DNA from: an uncultured Aquimarina sp.
GTDB lineage: Bacteria; Bacteroidota; Bacteroidia; Flavobacteriales; Flavobacteriaceae
DNA length: 64,000 bases
NCBI GenBank assembly: GCA_947498765.1
Contig: CANMLG010000016.1
Location: 1-64,000, forward strand
Reading direction: 5' to 3'
Shown here: positions 17,801-27,075 of the stretch, in pieces
How positions within the stretch are numbered: position 1 is the first letter of the stretch
Layout of the letters: every line of letters begins with the position of its first letter
Position numbers and translations under genes: made by a program
The notes under the pieces: model-generated
Told to the model about the DNA's origin: nothing
Databases searched by the model: none
What the model saw: the letters and a program-made list of their open reading frames with translations, nothing else

Positions 17801-20080
17801 TTAGTAAGCCAACCTGATCCGCTTGAAGAATTACAGATATCTCTGTTAGATAAAATCATAAAGTTTGATAAAAAAGATGCTTATGGGTTTAGAAAAGAAA
17901 TTATAGGGTTTGAGGGTATTCATGATATTAGTTATCAATTAACTTTTAAAGATACTAAGAAAACTAATGCTTTCACTTTGGAGTTTGATCATTATAATGA
18001 TATTGAACAGTTTTTTAAATTCTTAAATCAAGATTCAAAATCATATGTATTTGCTAACACAGAAACTTCAAAGCAGATTACAACATATTTACTCAATAAT
18101 TTTATAGCTGATGGTGATATTTCAAAAGAAAACGATTGTAATGATATCGATTTGTTTTTCGCCGAAGCGCCTAGTTCTTTATTAAAAGACCCTAAAATAA
18201 TTTCCGAAGAAAGTCTATGGGGCGTTTTAAAAGCTTTGTTGAAATGTGCAGTAGATGATAAAGGAGTATCAGAAGAAAAAGCGGTAATTACGATTATTGA
18301 AGCTTTAGGAAATGGACCATCAGATACTACCAACTTTTTAGATAGACTTTTTTCTGAAAAAATAAACGATACCAATCTTTTCAAATTGTTATATCAAAAA
18401 GTGGACAATTGGGGAGGAGAAGATAACTTTACCGCCTATGTAGATGTCATGTATACTATTTGGCGTAAGTCAAACACTTATGCTAAGACAAAAGCGGCAG
18501 TTCAAGTTCCATATACCAACGAAAAGCGCTTAGGTTTTTACTTTAGTAAATTTGATTTAAACCTAAATGAAGATTATTCTAAAATTGAAGTCATAGAAAA
18601 TTATTCAGAAATTGTGAGATCTTCACAATCTCGACAGCAAACTAGAGCAGAGATAAGAAACTTCGGTAATTGGGGAGTATATGATCCTGTAGAGGTTGTA
18701 GATTATTCTAAAATCACAGATGCAGGATTTCAGGTAGCTTCAACAACGATTCCTATGTTTCTATTAAAAGCTATTGCTAATAATCATTCTACTAGCAATA
18801 TCGACAGAGGGGCCAATTTTGCCTTTGAAGCTGCAGTTACCGTTTCTGGAATTGGAAATATTACTAAGCTAAGACATCTTAGACATTTAAATAAATTGGA
18901 TGAACTATTAAAAGGACTTCAAGGTGTTGAAACTTCACTATCGACAGTATCTTTAGTACTAAAATATTCAGATGTCTGTACTAAAGAAAAGAAAGATAGC
19001 ACGGATAAAAAAGAAAAAACCTATTGTGAAAAATTAGAAATTTTCACAGATGCCCTAGGTCTGTTTAATGCAGGAAATTCCATTGGCGGGAAGGTCGCAC
19101 AGCGAGCTAATATTGAAGAAAGTACTAGGGATTTAATCGATGTTATTGAAGATAACCCTAGTTTAATCGCAGATGCAGGAGAAAGAGCAGAATTATTAAA
19201 AGCCTTGGAAGCTTCTATAGGTAATGCTTCAGTCGTAGTTGAAGATTTAACTGAACTTAGAAAAATGGCAAAGGACAAGGTGCTGAATCAACTTATTAAT
19301 GAAAGCTTTGGATTAACAGTGTCTTCCATGGATTTTTTGCTTAAAATTTCAGATTGTAGTTCAGATTTGTGTAAAGAGATGCAATTGTATTTAGGGGTTG
19401 TGCAAAAAGCATTAAAGGCAAAAGCACTTAGTACAAAAATAGCTACACAAGCCAAGAGCTTATTAACTAAAATTAAAAGCAATCCAAATGCAATAAAAGA
19501 AATTTCTAAAAGAGAAGAAGTTGTGAAAGATTTGGAGAGCGTAGTTCAAAAGGTTGAAACAAAAAAACAGAGCCTACCAGAAGATCTTCAAAAAGAAATT
19601 GAAATAAACAAAGCATTAGATAAGCTTTTTGTAGGAGCAGAGGAATTACAGCTCGAAAAATATGAGGCGGCTTGGAACGCGTTGAGTGATTCACCTACGC
19701 TAAGACAGAAATCAGACAATATCGAAGTGATCTCAGAAACTGCCTTAAAATTTCAATACAAGGAAAACAGTGGTTTTTATGGGATAGAAACCTTCTTCAA
19801 GGAAATAACTTCAGGTAAACAGAGACTGATTGATGAATTAAAAATAATTGACGATACTTTTAAATCAGATTATATCAAGATTGAAGGACAAGCTGATAAC
19901 GGGAGATATTTTGATATTAAAGACATATCAGATAATCGTGTAGCTACATATCGTAAAGGCAAATTAGAGCCTTTAAAAGTTTTGAAAGAATTTGATGAAT
20001 ACGAATACGAAGTTATAAGTATTTATAAAGAATATAAAGTTGTCGAAAAAGAAGGAGAGATTTGGTTTGTGAAAAACTAA
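14855..20080 (+). CDS. TANFOR/Fn3-domain protein with HExxH zincin motif and toxin-like C-terminal layout
   Basis: A 1741-residue secreted protein. The signal peptide MKKLLFILVILLASFFRITAQ is followed by a region (about 22-290) matching the TANFOR domain: FPVVVVPQVNTPAP, IEGQ-like FEGQGI, LSNVELAPYF, YQFCFEVFEF and ILFQWTPRH. An Fn3 domain follows (about 290-375). Further on, HELGHGIFGLTH (His852-Glu853, His856, His863) with the later LLMDYG is a zinc-metalloprotease-like signature. Similar HELGHG modules occur before variable C-terminal toxins in Bacteroidota polymorphic toxins, and AWNALSDSPTLRQ near residue 1605 resembles their pre-toxin segment. The last 100 residues match nothing I know. 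No T9SS sorting domain is seen and no small immunity gene follows. Effector activity is inference. Confidence 0.8.
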   Translation: MKKLLFILVILLASFFRITAQRFPVVVVPQVNTPAPVNFYDYANGTTLNSPLSVQLLFNDITVSDRQIRLKVFFEGQGINFESRDVVVGASPLFISGGGPPLVLSNVELAPYFEFQNIQGINPNVYRESIPEGNYQFCFEVFEFNTGAKLSSKTCVPVFIFNNQPPLLNLPYNGINIKPDAVDNILFQWTPRHINVGNVSYKFSIVEIWDDRVDPQTSFLSVPPIFETTTSATSFLYGPSQPLLLPSKRYAWRVQAQALVGAEEVGLFKNEGKSEIFWFSRSEPCKTLLEVTAEPKGISKINVFWEEDASVFTEYTIAYREAKRENSKWFTKTTNSAWATIWDLKPGTTYEYKVRAKCKYQTGEYSEIQEVTTNQKESDTDHYQCGITPDVISITNRDPHAGLSVGDRVVAGEFLVTITEIENQANGRITGKGFVPIPYLNKVRFGVTFSNILINTENQLAEGVITTFYDEKFGEGTSFDVDLDTDVTEIITGDTGVFKEESIAFEIKNVEINEDGAIEITGVDGETAIIKGDQNVVITDSEGTPWRVNKEDEVSKETAAEGGAVTANNTSGVTKEGEVEALSNTIEVNFVSSGFYAFDQLPDGASAAMENEYSTVVNDKNEKETLAFKAIAKLKGEDIVKAKVDFKDSGITKKDLIFKTSSGIAIPQLEWNDNETEVSLKLKNKSSYLNEQLLATVKKKGKEVFEIVGALNLTHLGNENVQNIKLSIVPINNANVNTSVKTKLNEIYNKVGVSFEVTITEAFQIPETIWNVENETASQLDIGDSSILKLYTPEENAIKDYFKSQFNYQKDHYYVFVTDLPTSAPDTNGFMPLKGQFGFVFTKNDRARTIAHELGHGIFGLTHPFTSYNTPQGSTTLLMDYGKGELLNHMDWKQIHAPGFKLYNFQNDAAGESKKGQSDDEKMLVVLNHIKENLNKKSQDVLKWKQLSRKKRNGQASRNADYGLKEKEYSLKTKNDVKLNFKLVSQPDPLEELQISLLDKIIKFDKKDAYGFRKEIIGFEGIHDISYQLTFKDTKKTNAFTLEFDHYNDIEQFFKFLNQDSKSYVFANTETSKQITTYLLNNFIADGDISKENDCNDIDLFFAEAPSSLLKDPKIISEESLWGVLKALLKCAVDDKGVSEEKAVITIIEALGNGPSDTTNFLDRLFSEKINDTNLFKLLYQKVDNWGGEDNFTAYVDVMYTIWRKSNTYAKTKAAVQVPYTNEKRLGFYFSKFDLNLNEDYSKIEVIENYSEIVRSSQSRQQTRAEIRNFGNWGVYDPVEVVDYSKITDAGFQVASTTIPMFLLKAIANNHSTSNIDRGANFAFEAAVTVSGIGNITKLRHLRHLNKLDELLKGLQGVETSLSTVSLVLKYSDVCTKEKKDSTDKKEKTYCEKLEIFTDALGLFNAGNSIGGKVAQRANIEESTRDLIDVIEDNPSLIADAGERAELLKALEASIGNASVVVEDLTELRKMAKDKVLNQLINESFGLTVSSMDFLLKISDCSSDLCKEMQLYLGVVQKALKAKALSTKIATQAKSLLTKIKSNPNAIKEISKREEVVKDLESVVQKVETKKQSLPEDLQKEIEINKALDKLFVGAEELQLEKYEAAWNALSDSPTLRQKSDNIEVISETALKFQYKENSGFYGIETFFKEITSGKQRLIDELKIIDDTFKSDYIKIEGQADNGRYFDIKDISDNRVATYRKGKLEPLKVLKEFDEYEYEVISIYKEYKVVEKEGEIWFVKN

Positions 20081-20184
20081 TGATCCTCAAAAGGATAATA
20101 ATCAGATAATAATGATCTAAAAAAATATTTTTTTCTAATATAAATTTTTCATTCACAGTCTGTTTAAAAAAAACTAATCATCAT

Positions 20185-20257
20185 ACCCCCTGAATTCAGG
20201 GGGTATTTTTTTCACTAAAAGCAGGGTGTTTTTTAAGGATGTCAAGGCTTTAATTTG
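20185..20257 (+). promoter_or_regulatory. Shared surface-gene promoter element, copy 3, with perfect 20 bp palindrome
   Basis: ACCCCCTGAATTCAGGGGGT (20185-20204) is a perfect palindrome. It is followed by CACTAAAAGCAGGGTGTTTT (20213-20232) and then TTAATTTG (20250-20257), 7 of 8 to TAnnTTTG, exactly 37 nt from the CACT start. It lies in the 214 nt gap before the 1556-residue protein gene, so a second transcription unit of the cassette starts here. Confidence 0.65.
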
Positions 20258-20294
20258 CAATACGTATTCCTTAAAAAAAAATACGCATTAAATT

Positions 20295-23200
20295 ATGGTT
20301 AAATTGTTACGATTTTTGCTTTGCTGCTGTATTTTATTGAGCACTTTAAATATGTTTTCTAGTAATTTTTTTACAGAAAATAGTTTAAAAGAAGAAAATA
20401 ATTTTATAGACAAGGATACGCTAACTACATCTGGTTTTAATTTTTTAGAAGCTAGAAAATTCCGAAAATTTAAATCTTTAGAAAAGTTTGATCGCTTACC
20501 AAATAAAAGCATAAAAAAAGAGTCGGTTAAGGTCATATCAAAAGTAAACTCTAAGTCAGTTTTAAATCCTAAAACAGAAAAATTACTTGCCCAAGCCAGT
20601 AAAGCTTTTCAACAAATAGATGAATCGGGAAATTATATAGATCAATTAGAGGCAGGCGCTTTTAGTCAATTACCTGTAGCAATAGCCCCTAAAAAAATTG
20701 GAAACGTAACTTATACTGTAGGGATATCAAAAGCGGCTTTAACACCTACGACTACTAATTTAACAGCATTTTTAAAAATAGTTTCGGCTCAAGGGACATT
20801 GATATTAGGTGCAGAAAATATCAAATTATCTCATGATGGAGGAATACTAGGCGATGCTAAATTAAGCTTACTATCCAATGTAGCTTTAAACTTTAATAGT
20901 GGGCAAGCAAAGATTATTTTAAATAGAGGCAGTAATGGATTAGGAACCTATGCAAGCATTGATTGTGATGGGTTTAAAGATTTAACCTTAGATGCGGATC
21001 TACAATTTTTAGATACAGAATTTATTTTTCCAGTAAATAAAGAAGGGGAGAAAATTGAAAATAATTATTTGAAAGGAAACTTTAAAGCCAAACAAGTAAG
21101 TAGTTGGAATGATATAATAGCAGAGCTGAGCTTGCCCGATTTCGGTATAAAAGGTTTAAAAGGTTTTGGATTTAATGTAAATGAAGCTCACATTGATTTT
21201 AGTGATTTAAGAAATGCCGAAGGGATACCTGGAGCATATTTATCCAAGCATTTTAAAGGAGAAAACCAATCACTTTGGCAAGGTGTACGTATTGGTTCAT
21301 TGGATTTGATGTTGCCTAAAGCATTTAAGAAAAATAATGCTAATAAGCGTGTGGCTATTAAAGGACAACAATTGCTTATTGATGGCAAAGGAGTTTCGGG
21401 TAAATTTAGTGCCGAAAATTTGTTGTCTATAACTGAGGGAGCTGCTTCTAAATGGCAATTTTCAGTAACAAAATTTTTAGTAGAATTAGAGGCGAATAGT
21501 TTGTTGGCAGGTGCTTTTGAAGGGGGATTAATTGTTCCTGTTTCTAAAAAAACAGAAATTGCTTATAAGGCAATCATTCAACCCGATGAATATACCCTTA
21601 GGGTATCTAATGCCACGAAAGATTTAGATTTTGATATTTGGAATGCTGGTCAAGTGGTATTAACCAGTGATTCTTTTGTAGAAATGAAGGTTAAGGAGGA
21701 TCAATTTTTGCCTAAAGCAAACTTTAGTGGTCAATTTAATATCAGTTCTAAGCTAAAAAAATCTGCTGCGGATAAGGATGATGATAAAAAGGATACTTCT
21801 AAAAAAAGTATAAATTTTAAAGGAATCACTTTTCAAAATCTGGTATTGCAAACAGAAAGTCCAAAATTAGCTGTAGAAGCTTTTGGATATAATGGGAAAT
21901 CATCTTTGTCAAACTTTCCGGTAAGTATTAACGAATTTGAAATTACAACACCTTCGGATAATAGAGCTGATCTAGGCTTTAGGCTTAATGTGAATTTAAC
22001 TTCAGAAAATGATGGGGCTAATGGAGGTTCGGCTAAATTAAAAATCAAAGGAAAACTAGAAGAGAATAAAGGCTGGGAAAAATGGAAGTTTAAAGGAGTT
22101 GAATTAGAACAACTGCAACTTCAAATGGCCGTAGCTGGTTTGGAATTACGAGGAAGCATCGATCTTTTTGAAGATGATGAGACCTATGGTGAAGGTTTTG
22201 CAGGCGCAGTTGAAGCAAAATTTAATACCGGTTTATCTTTAGAGGTGCAATCAAAAGTACTCTTTGGACGTACCGAAACATTCCGCTATTGGTTTGCGGA
22301 TTTGCAAGGGAAATTTACTCCGGCTATACCTGTGTTTACTGGTTTTGCCATGAATGCTATAGGAGGAGGTTTTTACAATCGTATGAAAATGGAAGGGGTA
22401 TCCAATACGCCTAATGCTGCCTTTGATCATATTGGCGGATCAAGTTCTGGAGTAATATATGCTCCATATGAGGATAATGGTTTTGGTATGAAAGCTAGTG
22501 TAGGTTTAATTACTCAAAACTCTGAAGATCTATTTCATGCAACCTTAGAATTTGGAATGGCATTCAAAAGATCGGGGGGCTTACAAGATATTTACTTTAA
22601 AGGTCATGGAGAATTATTGACTTCGTTACCTGGGGATTTTTATGAACAAGTAGATAGTCAATTAAATGAAGTAATTTCTGACAGTGGTGTTTCCTTGGAT
22701 AAAGATAAATTGGTTAGTCGAGCTCAAGAAACTCAGGGAATGTCTGCAGATGTTTTTATAGGCTATGATTTTGTAAATGATATTCTACATGCCAACTCCG
22801 AGTTATACATTAATTACGGTATAATAAAGGGAGTAGGAGCTAATAATAAAGCTGGCTGGATGGATTTTTATGTAAGTCCCGATGAATGGCATATCCTTAT
22901 TGGAACTCCAAATGATCCAGTAGGTACAAAATTAGATATTGGCATCTTACAACTAAAAACTAGGACATATTTCATGATGGGGGATGACCTTCCTGGAAGC
23001 CCAGCACCACCTTCTGAAGTGATGAATAACCTAAAGGAAGACCCTTCTGAATTGGATGATAGAGATTTAAACCTATTGACTTCAGGTAAAGGTTTGGCTT
23101 TTGGAACTCGATTTGATGCTTCAACGGGTGATTTACGTTTCTTAATTTTTTATGCCCGCTTTGATGCCGGTGTAGGTTTTGATGTAATGTTAAAAGATTA

Positions 23201-24965
23201 TGGAGATGCCCATTGTAAAGGCTCGTCCGAACAAATAGGTTTAAATGGATGGTATGCAAACGGGCAGGCATATGCCTATTTACAAGGTAGTGTAGGCTTA
23301 AAAATCAGGGTGTTTGGAATCAAGAAAAAAGTAAATGTGTTTAGTGGAGAAGGTGCATTGTTGTTAAAAGCAAGGCTTCCAAATCCATCTTGGTTCAGAG
23401 GTTATTTAGCTGGAAGTTATGATGTGTTAGGGGGGCTCGTAAAAGGAAGGTTCCGTTTTAAAATTGAAATTGGCGATAAGTGTGAAGTGGTTGGTGATGT
23501 GCTAGATGGGATTGTAGTTATCGGTGATATGACTCCTAAAGATGGAGGAAAAGAAATAGATGTTTTTGCTGCACCTCAAGTCCTATTTAATTTGCCGATA
23601 AATAAAATATTTGAAATACCCGAAGATTCTGGAGATCAGAAATACCGTATCCTTATGGATAAATTCGAGGTCATCGATGCATCTGGTAAAGCTATTGTTG
23701 GAAAACTAGAATGGAATAGCTCGAACGATGCGGTAGTTTTTTATTCGCATGAAATATTACCTCCAAAAGCAAAATTAAAAGCTTTTGTACAATTACATTT
23801 TGAAAAGCAAAATGGAGGCAATTGGGAAAAAATTAAAGAGGATGGTGAAATTGCTACCGAAACTAAAGAAGTCAATTTTACCACAAGAGTAGCGCCTAAA
23901 ACCATACCACTTAGCAACATTGCTTATATGTATCCTGTTTTAGGGCAAAAGAATTTCTTTATTAAAGAATACAATAAAGGCTATATCAATTTAAAAAGAG
24001 GACAATCATATTTGTTTGAAGGTTTAGTTGGTTGGAAGAAAAACATACGAATGACTGCTGAAACAGGAACTAAAATCAATGCCAATTTTGGATACAATTC
24101 CGGACAAAAACAAGTTACCTATGCTATTCCTAAAGATTTGAATTTAAAAACAGATTACAAAGCAAACTTCAGTTTAATTCCACCAGCGCAAAATACGGGA
24201 GCTAACATTGAAGAAACCTATAATACTAAAAATTTAGAAACAGATGTCGAAGACGGGAGTACTGTTGTAGTTAGAAGTAGAAAAGCAAAAAAACAAATTA
24301 TTAAAGGAGAAGAACGAAAGTTATTGGAATATGGATATCGCACAAGTGAGTATGCAACATTTAAGCAAAAAATGGATGCTGTAAAAGAGGGGAATGACTA
24401 CCTAACACAATACGTCCCATATCCTTTTGGACTTACTTTATCTATTACAACGAATCGGATTGAGCCTTTCGAAAAATTAGAGTTAGTTGGGAATAAATAT
24501 ACGGAGAATAAGCCATTGGTAATAGCAAAAGCAACTACTGATAATGCCTATTATACTAAAGATATCTATCCTCTATTATATGAAAAGTATCCGTTATATG
24601 GAGACATTAGAGTTAAAAGGGAAACAGATAAAATAGGAGTGCCTCCTGTAGAGGGAGTAGAGCCCTTTTCCTGGTATTTATCTTATTTAGAGGAGGGTAA
24701 TTTAGCGGAGGTTTTAGGGTACAATCCATATCGCTATAATTTAACTCATTATTATTATAAGGATTATAAAGATTTAAGAAGCCAGTTTGTAAATACCTTT
24801 CCTAATTGGGAAGAATTATCAAAACATAAGGCTTTAGTTGCAGAAAGTTTTCCAGTGATGAAAAATGGGAAATATAAGACAAGTTTCAAATATGTGTTAC
24901 CAGGTCAAATTAAAATAGGAAAAGAAAATACAGTAAAATATGTTAATCCATTATATGAACAATAA
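20295..24965 (+). CDS. Large secreted protein of unknown family (cassette gene 3)
   Basis: A 1556-residue protein that I do not recognise. The N-terminus (VKLLRFLLCCCILLSTLNMFSS) is a signal peptide. Most of the chain is beta-rich, with many short amphipathic strands and glycine turns (LKGNFKAKQVSSW, GGFYNRMKMEGV, YAYLQGSVGLKIRVFG), resembling an elongated or barrel-like scaffold. Two low-complexity spacers occur: KKSAADKDDDKKDTSKKS near residue 490 and KAKKQIIKGEERK near 1335. Cysteines are few and mostly in residues 950-1080. There is no T9SS sorting domain and no catalytic motif. It is followed with an 11 nt overlap by an Fn3 protein and then the SprB-like adhesin, so a structural role in the same surface assembly is likely but unproven. 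Confidence 0.75.
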   Translation: MVKLLRFLLCCCILLSTLNMFSSNFFTENSLKEENNFIDKDTLTTSGFNFLEARKFRKFKSLEKFDRLPNKSIKKESVKVISKVNSKSVLNPKTEKLLAQASKAFQQIDESGNYIDQLEAGAFSQLPVAIAPKKIGNVTYTVGISKAALTPTTTNLTAFLKIVSAQGTLILGAENIKLSHDGGILGDAKLSLLSNVALNFNSGQAKIILNRGSNGLGTYASIDCDGFKDLTLDADLQFLDTEFIFPVNKEGEKIENNYLKGNFKAKQVSSWNDIIAELSLPDFGIKGLKGFGFNVNEAHIDFSDLRNAEGIPGAYLSKHFKGENQSLWQGVRIGSLDLMLPKAFKKNNANKRVAIKGQQLLIDGKGVSGKFSAENLLSITEGAASKWQFSVTKFLVELEANSLLAGAFEGGLIVPVSKKTEIAYKAIIQPDEYTLRVSNATKDLDFDIWNAGQVVLTSDSFVEMKVKEDQFLPKANFSGQFNISSKLKKSAADKDDDKKDTSKKSINFKGITFQNLVLQTESPKLAVEAFGYNGKSSLSNFPVSINEFEITTPSDNRADLGFRLNVNLTSENDGANGGSAKLKIKGKLEENKGWEKWKFKGVELEQLQLQMAVAGLELRGSIDLFEDDETYGEGFAGAVEAKFNTGLSLEVQSKVLFGRTETFRYWFADLQGKFTPAIPVFTGFAMNAIGGGFYNRMKMEGVSNTPNAAFDHIGGSSSGVIYAPYEDNGFGMKASVGLITQNSEDLFHATLEFGMAFKRSGGLQDIYFKGHGELLTSLPGDFYEQVDSQLNEVISDSGVSLDKDKLVSRAQETQGMSADVFIGYDFVNDILHANSELYINYGIIKGVGANNKAGWMDFYVSPDEWHILIGTPNDPVGTKLDIGILQLKTRTYFMMGDDLPGSPAPPSEVMNNLKEDPSELDDRDLNLLTSGKGLAFGTRFDASTGDLRFLIFYARFDAGVGFDVMLKDYGDAHCKGSSEQIGLNGWYANGQAYAYLQGSVGLKIRVFGIKKKVNVFSGEGALLLKARLPNPSWFRGYLAGSYDVLGGLVKGRFRFKIEIGDKCEVVGDVLDGIVVIGDMTPKDGGKEIDVFAAPQVLFNLPINKIFEIPEDSGDQKYRILMDKFEVIDASGKAIVGKLEWNSSNDAVVFYSHEILPPKAKLKAFVQLHFEKQNGGNWEKIKEDGEIATETKEVNFTTRVAPKTIPLSNIAYMYPVLGQKNFFIKEYNKGYINLKRGQSYLFEGLVGWKKNIRMTAETGTKINANFGYNSGQKQVTYAIPKDLNLKTDYKANFSLIPPAQNTGANIEETYNTKNLETDVEDGSTVVVRSRKAKKQIIKGEERKLLEYGYRTSEYATFKQKMDAVKEGNDYLTQYVPYPFGLTLSITTNRIEPFEKLELVGNKYTENKPLVIAKATTDNAYYTKDIYPLLYEKYPLYGDIRVKRETDKIGVPPVEGVEPFSWYLSYLEEGNLAEVLGYNPYRYNLTHYYYKDYKDLRSQFVNTFPNWEELSKHKALVAESFPVMKNGKYKTSFKYVLPGQIKIGKENTVKYVNPLYEQ

Positions 24966-27060
24966 TATAAGATACGTAAGTTTAGGAATACTGTTCTTAT
25001 TTTTTTCAACCACAATAATAGGACAAAAAGCAATTGGGAATCAAGATCCAGAGGTTAAAGTAATTGCCAGTGCTACAAAAAATAGTATAAAGTTGCGTTG
25101 GGCTGTAAATACTCCTTCAGCTTGGAAGCATGCCAATACTTATGGGTTTACTATTGAGCGAAGAACCATAACCCAAAATGGAGAAATTTTAAAAGCACCT
25201 ATTATTAAAAAGATAACACCTGCGCCAATACAGCCTAAACCTTTATTGGATTGGGAAGTTCTGGCAGCAACCAATGACAATGCAGCTATTGCAGCACAGG
25301 CCATATATGGGAATGATTTTGATGTGGAAATGGAAGATGAAGGCAATGCTTTTATGAGTATCATTAATCAAGCTCGTGGTTTAGAACAACGCTTTTCATT
25401 TGCTTTGTTTGCTGCCGATCAGGATTATAAAGTGGCAGAATATTCGGGTTTAGCTTATACCGATACCGATGTAAAACCAAATGAGCGATACTTGTATCGT
25501 ATTTATACCTCAATACCAAAGGAAAAAATGGAGGTAAAATTTGGAGGGATTTTCATTGGATTGGATGATTATAAAGACTTACCTAAGCCCATTGATTTTG
25601 TAGGAGCATTTAAAGATAAAAATACCTTATTGAGTTGGAATGCGAAGTTACTCAAAGATCAATACTCTTCATATACTATTGAGCGTTCCGATGATCAAGG
25701 GAATACTTTCAAAGCATTAAGTAGTACTCCTGTAATAAATTTCTCCGGAGGAGACGAAGAAAAAAACGATCGTATGTTTTATATGGATAGTTTGCCTGCT
25801 AATAATAAAATGTATCAATACCGATTAAAAGGGAGGTCAATGTTTGGCGAAGAGGGACCTTATTCTAAAATAGTATCGGGATCTGGTAAATTAGCTTTTG
25901 TGTACAATCCATCAATTAAAGAGGCTACACTGTTAAAAAACAATACAGCAGTGGTAATTAGTTGGGAGTTTCCCGATGCCGGAAAGGCTACTTTGAGTCA
26001 TTTTGAATTAACACGCGCAAATGAATTAAAAGGAAATTATGAAGTAGTACAATCGAATATAGCTAAAGATGTAAGAATGTTAAGTTTTAACACCTCCGAA
26101 CCCATCAACTATTATAAAATAGTAGCGGTAGATAGTTATGGTACTAAACGAGCTTCCTTTCCCAAAGTAATTCAATTAGATGATAACACCCCACCAGAAA
26201 CACCATATGGATTAACGGGGGTTATTGATACTACAGGAATAGTAAAATTAACATGGAAGCAAAATACCGAATCTGATTTTTTAGGCTATCGTGTATTTAA
26301 AGCCAATCTGGATAATGAAGAGTTTTCGCAAATTACATTTCGCCCCACACCCAAAAGTATATTTACCGATACCGTAAATATAAAAACACTGAATACTCAT
26401 GTGTATTATAAAGTACAAGCCTTTGATAAGCGATATAATCCTTCTGATTTTTCAGAAATTATTAGTATTAAAAGACCCGATGTAATTCCGCCGCGGGCAC
26501 CTGTTTTTACACCTTATCAAATGGATAAAGAGCAAGCCGTAGTGCAGCTCAATTGGATAGTAAGTAGTAGTGCAGATGCTAAAACAACCGTGGTATACCG
26601 AAAAGAACAAGGCGGAACAACGGATTGGGAATTACTTTCAAAAATTCCGTTACCCTTAAATTATTATACCGATACCTCTGCGGCAACCAATACCAATTAC
26701 CTGTATACATTACTTACAGTAGATAGTTCGGGTTTAGAATCGGCGCCAATTAATCCCATAACTATTCGCATACCCGATAATGGAAAAAAACAGCCTATAG
26801 ACAAGTTTTTAGCTTTGGCAAACCGTGAATTAAACAAAATAGATTTGAATTGGAAGTATAAAGTGCCTAATGTAAAAACATTTAAACTATATCGAGGCAC
26901 CGAAACGGAGGCACCTACGCTGTATAAAATTTTAGAAGGCAATACGCATTCTTTTATGGATACCGATTTAACGGTAAATACCAAATATACATACATGTTA
27001 CAAGGGGTGTTAACTACAAATGCAACTTCTCCATTAAAAAAAATTCAAATAGAATATTAA
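24955..27060 (+). CDS. Secreted fibronectin type III-repeat protein (cassette gene 4)
   Basis: About 701 residues from the ATG at 24955, chosen because MNNNIRYVSLGILFLFFSTTIIGQ is a good signal peptide; the ATG at 24940 would add five residues. The start overlaps the end of the preceding gene by 11 nt. At least four Fn3-like beta sandwiches are seen (for example NTLLSWNAKLLKDQYSSYTIER, GIVKLTWKQNTESDFLGYRV, VVQLNWIVSSSADAKTTVVYR and KIDLNWKYKVPNVKTFKLYRG), each with the conserved Trp and the Tyr/Tyr pattern. The N-terminal 200 residues are less regular. There is no sorting domain and no catalytic motif. Its position between the orphan and the adhesin points to a spacer or linker in a surface complex. 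Confidence 0.82.
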   Translation: MNNNIRYVSLGILFLFFSTTIIGQKAIGNQDPEVKVIASATKNSIKLRWAVNTPSAWKHANTYGFTIERRTITQNGEILKAPIIKKITPAPIQPKPLLDWEVLAATNDNAAIAAQAIYGNDFDVEMEDEGNAFMSIINQARGLEQRFSFALFAADQDYKVAEYSGLAYTDTDVKPNERYLYRIYTSIPKEKMEVKFGGIFIGLDDYKDLPKPIDFVGAFKDKNTLLSWNAKLLKDQYSSYTIERSDDQGNTFKALSSTPVINFSGGDEEKNDRMFYMDSLPANNKMYQYRLKGRSMFGEEGPYSKIVSGSGKLAFVYNPSIKEATLLKNNTAVVISWEFPDAGKATLSHFELTRANELKGNYEVVQSNIAKDVRMLSFNTSEPINYYKIVAVDSYGTKRASFPKVIQLDDNTPPETPYGLTGVIDTTGIVKLTWKQNTESDFLGYRVFKANLDNEEFSQITFRPTPKSIFTDTVNIKTLNTHVYYKVQAFDKRYNPSDFSEIISIKRPDVIPPRAPVFTPYQMDKEQAVVQLNWIVSSSADAKTTVVYRKEQGGTTDWELLSKIPLPLNYYTDTSAATNTNYLYTLLTVDSSGLESAPINPITIRIPDNGKKQPIDKFLALANRELNKIDLNWKYKVPNVKTFKLYRGTETEAPTLYKILEGNTHSFMDTDLTVNTKYTYMLQGVLTTNATSPLKKIQIEY

Positions 27061-27075
27061 AATAAAAGTAGTGTA

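Noticed and set aside
20080-20294. Possible immunity gene after the TANFOR protein
   Set aside because: No ORF of useful length in the gap; it is filled by the palindrome and promoter element.
24940-24954. Upstream ATG for the Fn3 protein
   Set aside because: It adds MLIHY before a complete signal peptide; the ATG at 24955 gives a normal N-terminus.
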